Assembly: GCA_014379905.1 (NCBI GenBank)
Contig: JACMKX010000142.1
Span: 53,387 to 117,386, forward strand
DNA: 64,000 nucleotides
Direction of reading: 5' to 3'
Source of the DNA: Ferruginibacter sp.
GTDB taxonomy: Bacteria > Bacteroidota > Bacteroidia > Chitinophagales > Chitinophagaceae
Position numbers and translations under genes: made by a program. This document shows positions 36,670 through 45,735 of this stretch, piece by piece. The notes beneath the pieces are model-generated. The model did not search any database. It saw nothing but the letters and a program-made list of their open reading frames with translations, and had not been told where the DNA came from. Positions within the stretch are counted from its first letter, which is position 1. Every line of letters starts with the position of its first letter.

Positions 36670-36971
36670 TATTGTATTTTTAAAATAAGTGCGGAAATGA
36701 AGCTGGCTTCATCATTAAAAACGAGTGGAACTATGAGGATTTCAGAGTTAAATGCTACAGGCTGATAATGCCGCGGAAATAATGAACTGATGCAAAGATA
36801 TGCTTTATTAAATGGATGGGTTGTTAAAGATCATTGCAATTATCCCTGCCATACTAGAAAATAATTTTGTACCAAGCTGTAAATCCGTGTTAGAACTTCA
36901 CCGGCGTTCGCCAACAGGCGGATCAACAGCAGGTTGAGACTGAACTTTTCTTGAAGTGAGCCTGGTCGCCT
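36670..36971. other. Intergenic region without recognisable gene
   Basis: In these 302 bases between the DEAD-box helicase start and the YciI-like stop I see no gene, tRNA or strong hairpin on either strand. It should contain the helicase promoter and leader, but none of the motifs is convincing. Confidence 0.4.
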
Positions 36972-37436
36972 TTAAAAAGAAGTTTTCTGCACTTTTTCAT
37001 GAATACCATTTACTTCCACTAAACCTGCAGTACAATACCAGGGTATATATATCGCATCAAAGATGCCGGCAAGTACAGCAGGATCAGTACCTACCATAGC
37101 CTTTGTTTCTTCCACAGAAGCGGTATTAAAAACAAAAACACCCCTGTAGTTTAAATCGTTTTTGCCATAGGGCCCGGCAACCACCAGCTTTCCTTCTTTA
37201 GCCAGCCTACCTATATTTTTCATGTGGCCTGCGAACAAACTATCTTTTAAAGCTTTATCTTCTATAGCTGCTTTTCCGGTAACCAATATCACCATTACAT
37301 ATTGTTTCATACCGTAAGCATCGGCACCCAATTTTTTTGCCAGCGCAGCATCATAACCAGGTTTTGTATTTTCCTGGGCAAAGCCCGCAAAAGAAGTAAA
37401 TACTAAAGTAATAAAGTAAATAATTCTCAGTAACAT
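36972..37436 (-). CDS. Exported YciI-like protein
   Basis: A 154-residue protein with a signal peptide (cleavage near TSFAGFAQ) followed by a YCII-related domain: QYVMVILVTGK, then HMKNIGRLAKEGKLVVAGPYG, and a VEETKAMVGTDPAVLAGIF segment near the C-terminus. YciI domains have a ferredoxin-like fold with an unclear enzymatic role; an exported form is common in Bacteroidota. It is separated from the TM2 gene by a small hairpin, suggesting its own promoter. Confidence 0.75.
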   Translation of the reverse strand: MLLRIIYFITLVFTSFAGFAQENTKPGYDAALAKKLGADAYGMKQYVMVILVTGKAAIEDKALKDSLFAGHMKNIGRLAKEGKLVVAGPYGKNDLNYRGVFVFNTASVEETKAMVGTDPAVLAGIFDAIYIPWYCTAGLVEVNGIHEKVQKTSF

Positions 37437-37482
37437 ATGAGCATATTTAATTAGCGTGGCTGTGGTTTCTCATTTCCTCCTG

Positions 37483-37510
37483 CTCTCTGCGATTAATTTT
37501 TAACGCAGAG
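37483..37510 (-). terminator. Small hairpin between the TM2 and YciI-like genes
   Basis: CTCTGCG pairs with CGCAGAG around an A/T-rich loop of about 12 bases. It lies past the TM2 gene stop. There is no good T run, so termination is uncertain. Confidence 0.35.
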
Positions 37511-37546
37511 CAAAAGAGCACCGAAGATTCGTAGAGAGAGAATGAA

Positions 37547-37930
37547 TTAATTTCTTCCCAGGTTCATCATTACCATTGTTTCTGCCAGCATTTTTTCATT
37601 AAAATCCTGGGCGATATTTTTGTGATTGACCAGATCAACGATTGTCCCTATAAGACACAACCCACCTGTTAAAAAGTACAATATTCCCATACCTATTTCT
37701 CCCACAATAAATCTATGTATGCCGGCGAAACCAACAAAACCAAGCAGGCAGGTAAGCAAGATAGTTTGAGGATCTTTTCTCTTACTTCTGTAGATCATTG
37801 CAAATTGTTGAATTTGGTCATCTCCTAGGTTCTTAACAATACCATTGATTGCTATCAATTCTTCCGGGGTTGTATCATACATTAACTTTAGGAGCGTTTG
37901 GTTAATACCATTTGGATTATCAGTTTGCAT
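37547..37930 (-). CDS. TM2-domain membrane protein
   Basis: A 127-residue protein with a soluble N-terminal half and a C-terminal TM2 domain of two membrane helices: ILLTCLLGFVGFAGIHRFIVG and GILYFLTGGLCLIGTIVDLV, joined by a short turn, with the typical HRFIVGEIGMG. TM2 proteins are small and poorly characterised. The DUF2752 gene lies 4 bases upstream, forming an apparent operon. Confidence 0.88.
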   Translation of the reverse strand: MQTDNPNGINQTLLKLMYDTTPEELIAINGIVKNLGDDQIQQFAMIYRSKRKDPQTILLTCLLGFVGFAGIHRFIVGEIGMGILYFLTGGLCLIGTIVDLVNHKNIAQDFNEKMLAETMVMMNLGRN

Positions 37931-37934
37931 ACAA

Positions 37935-38246
37935 TTATTTAACGTCGTTAATAAATAAAGAAGGTTTGTTTTTTATGATTTTGTAAATTCTGTGTATCAA
38001 AATACCAACTGCAAAAATTCCCAAAGGATGTTCACTAAAAGATTTGCCTATGTTTCCATGAAATAACCAGCTGATGGAATGACCCAAACCACAACCGGGG
38101 CAAAATGAAAACCCCATCCATTTAAAAAAACAAAGACTGTAATGATTGTCCGCTGCCGGATTCATTAAGGCAAATGATATCAGTGCAATTATCCATACCG
38201 ATACTTCGAAGTAATTAGAAAAATATCTTTTAATTGCCTGTTGCAA
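37935..38246 (-). CDS. DUF2752 membrane protein
   Basis: A 103-residue protein with about three membrane segments. FSFCPGCGLGHSISWLFHG around residues 46-64 holds a conserved CPxCG-type motif typical of DUF2752. The function is unknown; the cysteine pair could bind metal or form a disulfide. Downstream, the TM2 gene follows at 4 bases; upstream a hypothetical exported-protein gene ends 5 bases away. Confidence 0.85.
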   Translation of the reverse strand: MQQAIKRYFSNYFEVSVWIIALISFALMNPAADNHYSLCFFKWMGFSFCPGCGLGHSISWLFHGNIGKSFSEHPLGIFAVGILIHRIYKIIKNKPSLFINDVK

Positions 38247-38251
38247 GAATT

Positions 38252-38722
38252 TTAATTTTCTCTTGAGTAATGATAAGGAATTTCTTTTAACTGCCCACCA
38301 ATTGTTCCATTAATGGTGGCGTATAAAGTATTATGATCCGTGAACTGGTAAGTGATCTGCGTAGGAAAATCATGCCCCTTGTTTTCAAAGATATATTTTC
38401 CTGCCTCTTTTTTAATCAATGCAAAAACTACGGGGTTACCTTCATTTTGCGAAACGGTAGCAGGGGTATAAGTTATTTTCCCGTTCATAAACCAGCGTTC
38501 AACCGTTTCCTGAGGTAGCGAATCTTTTCCGGAAATAAGATAGCTGTAGTCATTCATAGTGCTATCGCTGGTTTTAATCCAGCTTTCATGGAGTACGCCT
38601 TTTTTATTGCTGAGTTTCCAGCTACCTACCAATGCTGATAAACTACTAAAATCTTTTAATGTCCATTGTGCGGAAGCATGCAAAGAAAAACAAACAAGCA
38701 GGAACATGAATATCTTTTTCAT
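38252..38722 (-). CDS. Exported hypothetical protein, DUF6265-like
   Basis: A 156-residue protein with a signal peptide (KIFMFLLVCFSLHASAQ). The mature part has LVGSWKLSNKKGVLHESW, a GKDSLPQETVERWFMNGKI segment, and KYIFENKGHDFPTQITYQF near residue 120, resembling DUF6265, a lipocalin-like beta-rich family of unknown function. It is in a tight minus-strand run with the NYN-domain gene upstream (5 bases) and DUF2752 downstream. Confidence 0.65.
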   Translation of the reverse strand: MKKIFMFLLVCFSLHASAQWTLKDFSSLSALVGSWKLSNKKGVLHESWIKTSDSTMNDYSYLISGKDSLPQETVERWFMNGKITYTPATVSQNEGNPVVFALIKKEAGKYIFENKGHDFPTQITYQFTDHNTLYATINGTIGGQLKEIPYHYSREN

Positions 38723-38727
38723 GACAA

Positions 38728-39483
38728 TTATTTTACTCTTACATAAAGATGCGCAATATTATTCTTTCCGCTCTGTCTTTCTTCAATCTCAATTTCCGGG
38801 ATACTGCGAATTATATCGACGAGTTTTTTAAACCCATAGTTGCGGGGATCAAAGGAGGGTTGCTTTTTTATGATATGGTTACCCAAAGTACTTAAGAAAA
38901 CCCAGCCATCTTCATCTGTGAGATCATTCGTACTCTTCACCACCAGTTTTTTTAAGGAAAGCGGTATCTGGAAAGCATCTTTTTTTTCTTCAGGTAATTT
39001 TTTGGTAACCTTTTTTACAACAATTTTTTCTTCTTTGGTTTCTTTTGGAAGAATTTCTATGTAAATAAATTTATTGCAGGCAGCTATAAATGCTGCAGGC
39101 GTTTTTTGTTCGCCAATACCAAGTACTACTTTACCCGCTTCCCGCAGGCGCATGGCAAGTCGCGTAAAATCGCTATCGCTGCTTACTATACAAAAACCAT
39201 CCGCATGGCCCGTATATAAAATATCCATGGCATCAATAATGAGGGCAGAGTCGCTTGAATTTTTGCCACTGGTATAACTATATTGCTGCACAGGATTAAT
39301 GGCATTTTCCAACAACACTGTTTTCCAGCCACTCAATGTAGGTTTTGTCCAGTCGCCGTAAATGCGTTTGAAAGTAGGCGTTCCATAACGTGCAATTTCT
39401 TCCATCATTCCCTTGATGTTGGAATAAGGAACATTATCGGCATCAATTAAAACGGCCAGTTTTAAGTCGGTGTTGTTGTTCAT
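38728..39483 (-). CDS. NYN-domain protein with LOTUS/OST-HTH domain
   Basis: A 251-residue protein. The N-terminal NYN (PIN-like, LabA-type) domain has AVLIDADNVP with Asp14 and Asp16, DSALIIDAMDIL, and IVSSDSDFTRL, together providing the acidic metal site of a ribonuclease fold. A basic linker (KKVTKKLPEEKK) follows at about 155-170, then an OST-HTH/LOTUS domain (DEDGWVFLSTLGNHI, FDPRNYGFKKLVDII). LOTUS domains bind RNA or RNA helicases. It probably degrades or processes RNA. A near-perfect -7 box ends 4 bases before the ATG. Confidence 0.88.
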   Translation of the reverse strand: MNNNTDLKLAVLIDADNVPYSNIKGMMEEIARYGTPTFKRIYGDWTKPTLSGWKTVLLENAINPVQQYSYTSGKNSSDSALIIDAMDILYTGHADGFCIVSSDSDFTRLAMRLREAGKVVLGIGEQKTPAAFIAACNKFIYIEILPKETKEEKIVVKKVTKKLPEEKKDAFQIPLSLKKLVVKSTNDLTDEDGWVFLSTLGNHIIKKQPSFDPRNYGFKKLVDIIRSIPEIEIEERQSGKNNIAHLYVRVK

Positions 39484-39487
39484 GCAA

Positions 39488-39495
39488 TAAAGTTA
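39488..39495 (-). promoter_or_regulatory. -7 box of the NYN gene, leaderless layout
   Basis: TAACTTTA on the minus strand (7 of 8 to TAnnTTTG), separated from the ATG by only TTGC. Confidence 0.4.
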
Positions 39496-39523
39496 GAGTC
39501 TTTATTGTAACACTCCACCTGTT

Positions 39524-40363
39524 TTATTCAAACAAACCAAAAGCCCCGATCTTTTTATAAGGTGTTTTAAAAAAACGATCTACCCTAACGTTGAATTCAT
39601 CTTTATAAGTAATAGGAACAGAATGGCCGGAGTTGGGAACGATCCAGAGATTTGCTTTGGGAATATTTTGGGCAATGAATAAAGTATGTTTAGCCAATAT
39701 TACTTCCTGGTCGCCACTAATAACAAGCGTAGGACATTTAATAGATTTAAGATCTGTGGGATTGATATGGGGTTCAAAAGAAAGTAAACGAGCCTGCTTG
39801 CGCATTGCTTTTACGGTATCATTTTGCGCCTGTTTTGCCAGGTTCTTGTTATAGTTTTGTGCCCAGTTAAACGCAAAGGGATGCACCGCAGCAGTATCCG
39901 GCGATAGATTGGCTCCGGTAACCGCCAGTTTTTTTACTTTACCGGGATGACGCATGGCGAGCAACAAACCGTTGATACCACCATCACTCCATCCGATAAC
40001 GTTGGCAGAGTCAATTTTTAAAAGATCGAGCAAAGCAGCATAATCATCCGCCATCATTTCGTAGGTTAATGAATCGCCTTTATCCAATGTTTTTCCATGA
40101 CCGCGGCTGTCTGCAATGATCATTTTGTAGTTTTTTTCAAAGTAAGGGATCTGGTATAAAAAATTATTGATGGAACCGCCGTTGCCATGAATGATCAGCA
40201 ATGTTTCGCCCTGGCCATAAGTTTCGTAATACATTTTAACTCCACGCACATCGGCCCACTTCCCGGCTTCTTCATTGCGGCCATAAATGGTACTGTCAAA
40301 TGGAGATTGAGCAAATGCACTGTCCTCACAAAAAGCAAGGAGAAAAAGGAAGAACTGTTTCAT
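39524..40363 (-). CDS. Exported alpha/beta hydrolase
   Basis: A 279-residue alpha/beta-hydrolase-fold protein with a signal peptide ending near SAFAQ. HGNGGSINNF forms the oxyanion region, the nucleophile elbow is IGWSDGG (Ser-His-Asp triad Ser), and the C-terminal His is in NSGHSVPI. It is probably an esterase or lipase-like enzyme in the periplasm. ATG 40363 is chosen over an ATG two codons earlier because MKQFFLFLL is a standard signal start. Substrate unknown. Confidence 0.87.
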   Translation of the reverse strand: MKQFFLFLLAFCEDSAFAQSPFDSTIYGRNEEAGKWADVRGVKMYYETYGQGETLLIIHGNGGSINNFLYQIPYFEKNYKMIIADSRGHGKTLDKGDSLTYEMMADDYAALLDLLKIDSANVIGWSDGGINGLLLAMRHPGKVKKLAVTGANLSPDTAAVHPFAFNWAQNYNKNLAKQAQNDTVKAMRKQARLLSFEPHINPTDLKSIKCPTLVISGDQEVILAKHTLFIAQNIPKANLWIVPNSGHSVPITYKDEFNVRVDRFFKTPYKKIGAFGLFE

Positions 40364-40423
40364 ATGCAATATTTAGCAGTTAAAAAGGTTAAACGAAAGG
40401 GAATGAATATAGTTACAATAAAA

Positions 40424-40954
40424 CTATTTGCTGTTGAGCAGCGCATACATCTCCAGGTTTAAAAACCCGCCATCTTTAATTTCGCATTCTCTTTGTGTGC
40501 CTTCGTAAACAAACCTGAGTTTTTTTAAGGAAGCGATACTGCCGGCATTGTCATCTTCTACTTCCGCCATTATTCTATGAAGGTTCATTTGGGTAAATGC
40601 ATATTCAATTACTTTGGCAGCAGCTTCTGTTACTATTCCTTTGCGCCAAAATTGGGGTAATAGCCAATAACCCAGCCCTGCTTTGCGGTGTTCTTTTTTC
40701 CAAAAAGGCAAAGTAATCACACCATAAAAAATGCTGCTATCTGCAGCGCATATTGCCCAGCACCTGCCAATAGCTGCTTTTATCATATTGGCACACCAAT
40801 CCATTTGTTCTTTGGTTGATTCCAGGGTTGTAAAGCTTACGCCATACTGTTTTATAACTTCGGGGTGTGACAAGCCTTCAAATACTTTATCAATATCAGC
40901 ACCTGCAATTTCACGGAGTAATAAGCGGGGAGTATGTAAAACAGGAAAAGCCAT
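40424..40954 (-). CDS. GNAT family N-acetyltransferase, RimJ/RimL type
   Basis: A 176-residue acetyltransferase starting with the RimJ-like FPVLHTPRLLLREI. The acetyl-CoA segment is around LGYWLLPQFWRKGIVTEAAAKVI, and ALKKLRFVYEGTQREC is the typical terminal region. It would acetylate an amino group on a protein N-terminus or small molecule. The CYTH-domain gene starts upstream and its stop lies 1 base from this ATG, so they are co-transcribed. Confidence 0.88.
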   Translation of the reverse strand: MAFPVLHTPRLLLREIAGADIDKVFEGLSHPEVIKQYGVSFTTLESTKEQMDWCANMIKAAIGRCWAICAADSSIFYGVITLPFWKKEHRKAGLGYWLLPQFWRKGIVTEAAAKVIEYAFTQMNLHRIMAEVEDDNAGSIASLKKLRFVYEGTQRECEIKDGGFLNLEMYALLNSK

Positions 40955-40955
40955 G

Positions 40956-41471
40956 TTAGTTTTCTAAAAGCATATCGCTGTAAGATAATGACAAAAATTC
41001 CTCTTCCTGTATATTAAAGAAAGCAGCGTAGTGATCGCACTGTTGTTGAATTTTTTTTAAACCCAGTTCACCGGTTTCATCAATGGCTTCTACTTCAATA
41101 AATTTTCCAATACCTTTAACTTCATCAAAATGAAATTTTACATTATCAATAAAATAAATTTTCCGGAGCTTATCTACAATTACTTTTATACCATTTGATT
41201 TTGTAAGTACATCTTTCAAAGAGGCGTCCGGCATGTGTTTATACAGCAATACATCGGACAGCTTAGTACCCGCTTCATTGGGTCTTTCATACCAAATCAA
41301 TGCATTTTCAATAGAGCCCTCCCGCAGTTTGAGCCTGCCCTGGCTTACATTAAAATAAGTATCTACCTGGTGATCTTCTCCTTTAAAATAGGGCGATAGG
41401 GAGCGCAATTTTTTTTCTGCAGTTTCCGGGTCGTTGATCCTGGCTTTGAACTCAATAATTTTTATCGACAT
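40956..41471 (-). CDS. CYTH-domain protein, class IV adenylate cyclase-like
   Basis: A 171-residue CYTH-fold protein. IKIIEFKARI at residues 3-12 replaces the canonical ExExK motif with a partial match. Further CYTH features are QVDTYFNVSQGRLKLREG, LIWYERP, and KFHFDEVKGIGKFIEVEA. Such proteins hydrolyse triphosphates or act as class IV adenylate cyclases. The ATG at 41471 gives a natural MSIKIIEF start. Product and substrate cannot be decided by reading. Confidence 0.82.
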   Translation of the reverse strand: MSIKIIEFKARINDPETAEKKLRSLSPYFKGEDHQVDTYFNVSQGRLKLREGSIENALIWYERPNEAGTKLSDVLLYKHMPDASLKDVLTKSNGIKVIVDKLRKIYFIDNVKFHFDEVKGIGKFIEVEAIDETGELGLKKIQQQCDHYAAFFNIQEEEFLSLSYSDMLLEN

Positions 41472-41513
41472 ATCAATTGCAATGAGTGCCAAAGTTCAGC
41501 AAAAACAGCACAT

Positions 41514-41548
41514 AAAAAAACTTCCTGCTAATAACAGGAAGTTTTTTT
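41514..41548 (-). terminator. Terminator after the PQQ sugar dehydrogenase gene
   Basis: AAAAAAACTTCCTG pairs with its complement across a 7-base loop, giving A and T runs on both sides (a bidirectional look). Confidence 0.8.
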
Positions 41549-41555
41549 GTTTTCG

Positions 41556-43274
41556 TCACTGGATAATTATTTTCTCTTTGAAATTAATTTCAGGGCCTGC
41601 AACACTTAGTATATAAACTGCTTTGGGTAAGGCAGGCAACATTATAGGAATGTTGCCAATGATGCCCTGGAGGTTTTTCCTGAAAACCACGGCCCCGTTT
41701 GTATTAATGAGTTGAAGTTCCTTTGCAGGTTGCGTTAATTCTATATTCAACATACTATTGGTAACAATGCTGGGAGATACCTTTACCGGGTTTACATTAC
41801 CTGACTTTACCCTCACTATGTTGGAATAATTTATAGCACCATCTGCATCTTCAACAGCTAACCGGTAATAAACATATCCTTCCTGCGAAATAGTATGCCG
41901 ATAGTTATATTGACGACCATTATTAGCGCCGGAGGCTGCAATACTTCCTACCCGGGTAAAGGAGCTGCCATCTGTTCCAAATTCAACATAAAAGCGGGAG
42001 GTGTTCACCTCGGCACGGGTTGCCCAGCTTAGTTCATTAAAACCTGTTTTTCCCGTGGCGAGAAAATTGGAAATAATCACCGGCAGCACCGTGGTTACTA
42101 TTACACTATCAATACTGCCATTACTACGCCGGATGGCATAGAGTTCTCCGGCAGGCCCTTCGGCGAACCCCGATACAAATCTTGTTGCCGGCACAGCAGC
42201 CTGAAAATAAACCTGCCAGCTACCAGTGCTATTTGGCCTGATCTTCCATATGTTTCCCGATACATAATCTGTAACCAGATAAAAACCTTGTAAGGCCGGT
42301 GCCGCCGCACCTCGATAAACATAACCGCCGGTAATGGACTGGCCCCCGCTAGCGGTTCTGTCATATTCGAAAACCGGGCTGATGGTATCGGTGGGCACCG
42401 GGCTGCAACTATTACCAGAGGGATGGGCACCTTCAAAACAGCGCCATCCAAAATTGCCACCCAGCGCAGTACCAGCTGCCTTCCAGTTTACTTCTTCCCA
42501 GGCGCCTTGTCCTACATCACCAATCCACATATCGCCGTTTGCCCTGTCAAAGCTCCAGCGCCAGGGATTTCTCAGGCCGAATGCATAAATTTCTTCCCTA
42601 TAACCCAGGGCATTACCGGCATACGGGTTGGTGGACGGAATATTATAAAAAGGAGAAGTTGTTGCGAAGCTGTTTACATCCAGGCGAAGCATTTTGCCTA
42701 GAAGGGAGGCCCTGTTTTGGGCGTTGTTGTTTGGATCGTTTCCACTACCACCATCGCCGGTACTCATATACAAATATCCATCCGTGCCAAAAATAATTTT
42801 ACCACCATTGTGGTTGGTGTAGCTGGAAACCGGCGTAGGCTTTGGTATTGAAAGCAACACGGTACCACCTGCCTCAATAGTATTGGCATTGGTGGCATCT
42901 CTCCTGTAACGGGCCAGCCGTATGTCTCCGTTGGCGCCGGTATATAAAACAAAAAGGTATCGGTTGCTGGCATAATCCGGGTGAAAAGCCAGGCTCAGCA
43001 AACCCTGCTCGCCACCCAGCGGACTGGTGAGCACCGCATTAATATCTGCAAAAGTGGTGAGAGAAGCACCATTTCTAATTCTTATCAATCCATTTTGCTG
43101 CGCAATAAACATACGTCCGTCGCCAGGGGCAGTAACCGCATCCACAGGGTTGATAAGACCCGTAACTACAGGTTGATACACCAGAAACGGATTTTGTGCA
43201 TCTGCGGTAATAACCCTGGTAAGGCATATAATAAAAAGAAAGCTGAATTTTAAAGCGGCGTAAAGATTTCTCAT
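41556..43274 (-). CDS. PQQ-dependent sugar dehydrogenase-like protein with T9SS sorting domain
   Basis: A 572-residue secreted protein: signal peptide (ends near VITADAQ), then a glucose/sorbosone dehydrogenase beta-propeller (residues about 30-390) with VDAVTAPGDGRMFIAQQNG, EQGLLSLAFHPDY, NHNGGKIIFGTDGYLYMSTGDGGSG split between blades, and GLRNPWRWSFD. A fibronectin-like section follows, and the last 75 residues resemble the T9SS type A sorting domain (LQLINTNGAVVFRKNLQG, then KAVYILSVAG). It should be exported by the type IX system and oxidise sugars if PQQ is available. Confidence 0.9.
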   Translation of the reverse strand: MRNLYAALKFSFLFIICLTRVITADAQNPFLVYQPVVTGLINPVDAVTAPGDGRMFIAQQNGLIRIRNGASLTTFADINAVLTSPLGGEQGLLSLAFHPDYASNRYLFVLYTGANGDIRLARYRRDATNANTIEAGGTVLLSIPKPTPVSSYTNHNGGKIIFGTDGYLYMSTGDGGSGNDPNNNAQNRASLLGKMLRLDVNSFATTSPFYNIPSTNPYAGNALGYREEIYAFGLRNPWRWSFDRANGDMWIGDVGQGAWEEVNWKAAGTALGGNFGWRCFEGAHPSGNSCSPVPTDTISPVFEYDRTASGGQSITGGYVYRGAAAPALQGFYLVTDYVSGNIWKIRPNSTGSWQVYFQAAVPATRFVSGFAEGPAGELYAIRRSNGSIDSVIVTTVLPVIISNFLATGKTGFNELSWATRAEVNTSRFYVEFGTDGSSFTRVGSIAASGANNGRQYNYRHTISQEGYVYYRLAVEDADGAINYSNIVRVKSGNVNPVKVSPSIVTNSMLNIELTQPAKELQLINTNGAVVFRKNLQGIIGNIPIMLPALPKAVYILSVAGPEINFKEKIIIQ

Positions 43275-43351
43275 AATGAACAGGTTTGTCTAAAATGTAG
43301 CAAATACAATGCCTTACTGATTTTTTTAATTTGTTTTGGAAAATACCGCAT

Positions 43352-43378
43352 AAAAAAGTGCTCTGGTCGGAGCACTTT
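43352..43378 (-). terminator. Terminator after the S46 peptidase gene
   Basis: AAAGTGCTC pairs with GAGCACTTT across a 6-base loop, followed on the minus strand by a T run. Confidence 0.8.
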
Positions 43379-43397
43379 AAAAAACAGGTTGTTATAG

Positions 43398-45560
43398 TTA
43401 TTTGATAAGGGTGAGTTCATTAATGATATTAGAAGCGCCCCCAAGTTTGTCAATACACCATAAAACATAGCGGATATCTACATTGATGGTGCGGTTAAGG
43501 TCCTTGTCAAATTCAATTTTATGACTCAGCGCTTCGTAATTGCCATCAAAGGCAAGCCCTATCAAATGACCATTGGCGTTGATAACAGGACTTCCACTGT
43601 TGCCCCCGGTAATATCGTTGGTGGTTATAAACCCTATCACGAGGTCATTTTTGGCTTTATCAATATACTGCCCAAAGTCTTTTTTCTTAAATAATTCTAG
43701 CTGCTTTAATGGGAGATCATATTCATAATCATTGGGCTTGTATTTTTCCAGTACACCTTTACTGGTGGTTACATAGTCGTAAAATGCGGCATCCCGGGGC
43801 TTGTAGCTTTTTACATTACCATAACTCACCCTCATACTGGAGTTTGCATCAGGATACATTTTGTTTACAGCTGCCGGGTTCATTTCCATAATTCCTTTTA
43901 CATAACTGCGGCCAAGCTCATTATTTTTATTGGTAAAAACGGTAAACAGAGATGCATATTTGGTGTTGTAATTTTTGACAAACGAAGCCGAAAAATCAAA
44001 AGCAGGATCTGCCTGTAATACGTTTGCATCGGGGCTGGCGATAAATGCATTCCATTTTGCATCATTAAAAATGATGGTATTGGCAAAAACAGCTTCTGCC
44101 CATTTTTTGTAACTGGCTTCTTCCCTTGGATCGCCGTAAGCTGCTTTTAGTTTTTCGTAGAAGCCAATAGGGTGCTGACTTTTATCAATATCTTTATAAA
44201 AGGCAAAAGCAACTGCTGCCAATATTTTTACGTCACTTGGTTTGTCTTCGCTTTGCAGGAAAGCATTGCGTTGTGAATTTGCAGCATCCGCTGCTTTTTT
44301 AATATCTGCACCGGTAGCACCGGTTTTTACCATAGCCGCTTCCAGTCCTATTAAAGAAGATGCAAAGGCACCCAGGGGGGAACCTAAAATTCCTTCACGC
44401 AGGTATTGGCGATGCTTGCTGTATGGTGTCCAGGCTGTATAATTTTTTGAATAATCACTCATTATTTTTTCATACTCCGTTTTTCCTTTTGCCCAGGCAG
44501 AAAACTTTTGTTCGTATGCCTGTTTGGTTGCGTAGGTATTAAATTTTAGGAGTTGTTTTGACTCTCCATCAAAGAATTTCCAATAGTTGGCAATACCTGC
44601 ATAAGAAGAAGCTAACTTTAATTTTACCGCCGGATCTTTGACCATTTCGGCATACATGTTTTTTAATCGCATGTCACGCAAAGCAACAAGAGCCGGATTT
44701 TCTAAATCAATTTTTAATTTGATACCATAGCTGGTTTCGTAGCGGTTGGTGCTGCCGGGGTAGCCGTAGATCATGGCAAAATCGCCCTCCTTAAATCCTT
44801 TAATGCTTACGGGCAAATGATACTTTGGCTTTAAAGGACTATTTTCTTTACTGAATGCTGCCGGCTTCCCATCCTTAGCTGCATATACACGAAACACCGA
44901 AAAATCTCCGGTGTGGCGAGGCCACTCCCAGTTATCTGTGTCGCCACCAAACTTTCCTATACTTTCAGGTGGTGTGCCCACCAGGCGGATATCACGATAG
45001 GTTTGATACACATACATGATATACTGGTTGTCTTTAAACATGCTGTATATTCTGCCGGCTTTTCCATTCTCTTTGTCAGCCACTTTATCGGTAATAGTTT
45101 GAAAAACATCCGCCAGCTTTTTTGTACGCTCTTCCCACGACAAACCTTTTAATCCGGCTTCTACTTCTGATGTAACGTCTACAATTTTATCCAAAAATTG
45201 AACAGTAAGGGTTGTCTCAATTTCCTGGTCTTTATTGGCAGCATAAAAACCATCTTTCAAATAATTATCCGCAACACTGCTGGCACTGGCAATGGCTGCG
45301 TAACCGCAATGGTGATTGGTGAAGATCAAGCCCTGGTTACTCACAATTTCACCCGTACAGCCGCCACCAAAGATGATGATAGCGTCTTTGATACTTGATT
45401 TATTGATAGCGTATAATTGCTCCGCAGTGAGCTTCAAACCCCTTTTAACCATATCTGCATATACTTGCTTGCCCAGCAACATAGGCAGCCACATCCCTTC
45501 ATCTGCACGGGCTTTAAAAAAGGAGGCAAACAGCACAAGCGAAACGAAAAATTTCTTCAT
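43398..45560 (-). CDS. S46 family dipeptidyl-peptidase (DPP7/DPP11-type)
   Basis: A 720-residue exopeptidase with a signal peptide followed by the family-typical DEGMWLPMLL. The catalytic His is in FTNHHCGYAAI near residue 80, and the nucleophile is in GGNSGSPVINANG near residue 655, followed by GLAFDGNYEAL. S46 peptidases remove dipeptides from oligopeptide N-termini in the periplasm so that amino-acid-fermenting or predatory Bacteroidota can use protein. The residue deciding DPP7 versus DPP11 specificity cannot be assigned safely here. It is monocistronic with its own terminator. Confidence 0.94.
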   Translation of the reverse strand: MKKFFVSLVLFASFFKARADEGMWLPMLLGKQVYADMVKRGLKLTAEQLYAINKSSIKDAIIIFGGGCTGEIVSNQGLIFTNHHCGYAAIASASSVADNYLKDGFYAANKDQEIETTLTVQFLDKIVDVTSEVEAGLKGLSWEERTKKLADVFQTITDKVADKENGKAGRIYSMFKDNQYIMYVYQTYRDIRLVGTPPESIGKFGGDTDNWEWPRHTGDFSVFRVYAAKDGKPAAFSKENSPLKPKYHLPVSIKGFKEGDFAMIYGYPGSTNRYETSYGIKLKIDLENPALVALRDMRLKNMYAEMVKDPAVKLKLASSYAGIANYWKFFDGESKQLLKFNTYATKQAYEQKFSAWAKGKTEYEKIMSDYSKNYTAWTPYSKHRQYLREGILGSPLGAFASSLIGLEAAMVKTGATGADIKKAADAANSQRNAFLQSEDKPSDVKILAAVAFAFYKDIDKSQHPIGFYEKLKAAYGDPREEASYKKWAEAVFANTIIFNDAKWNAFIASPDANVLQADPAFDFSASFVKNYNTKYASLFTVFTNKNNELGRSYVKGIMEMNPAAVNKMYPDANSSMRVSYGNVKSYKPRDAAFYDYVTTSKGVLEKYKPNDYEYDLPLKQLELFKKKDFGQYIDKAKNDLVIGFITTNDITGGNSGSPVINANGHLIGLAFDGNYEALSHKIEFDKDLNRTINVDIRYVLWCIDKLGGASNIINELTLIK

Positions 45561-45722
45561 GATATTGAGTGTTTTTTGAGGTACAAACCTACAAAATTAT
45601 TACACGAATAAAATGAATTGCATGTATCAGAGCCAGGCCGCAACCCAAGGTCAGCCCCATACAAACTGAATAAAAAATTAAAGCAGAATGATAGCAGCAA
45701 TATTACAAGCCACAAAATAATT

Positions 45723-45730
45723 TATGTTTG
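45723..45730 (+). promoter_or_regulatory. -7 box overlapping an upstream ATG, leaderless layout
   Basis: TATGTTTG is an exact TAnnTTTG match. It includes the ATG at 45724, so the real start must be the next ATG at 45736, 5 bases beyond the box. Confidence 0.45.
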
Positions 45731-45735
45731 CAACT

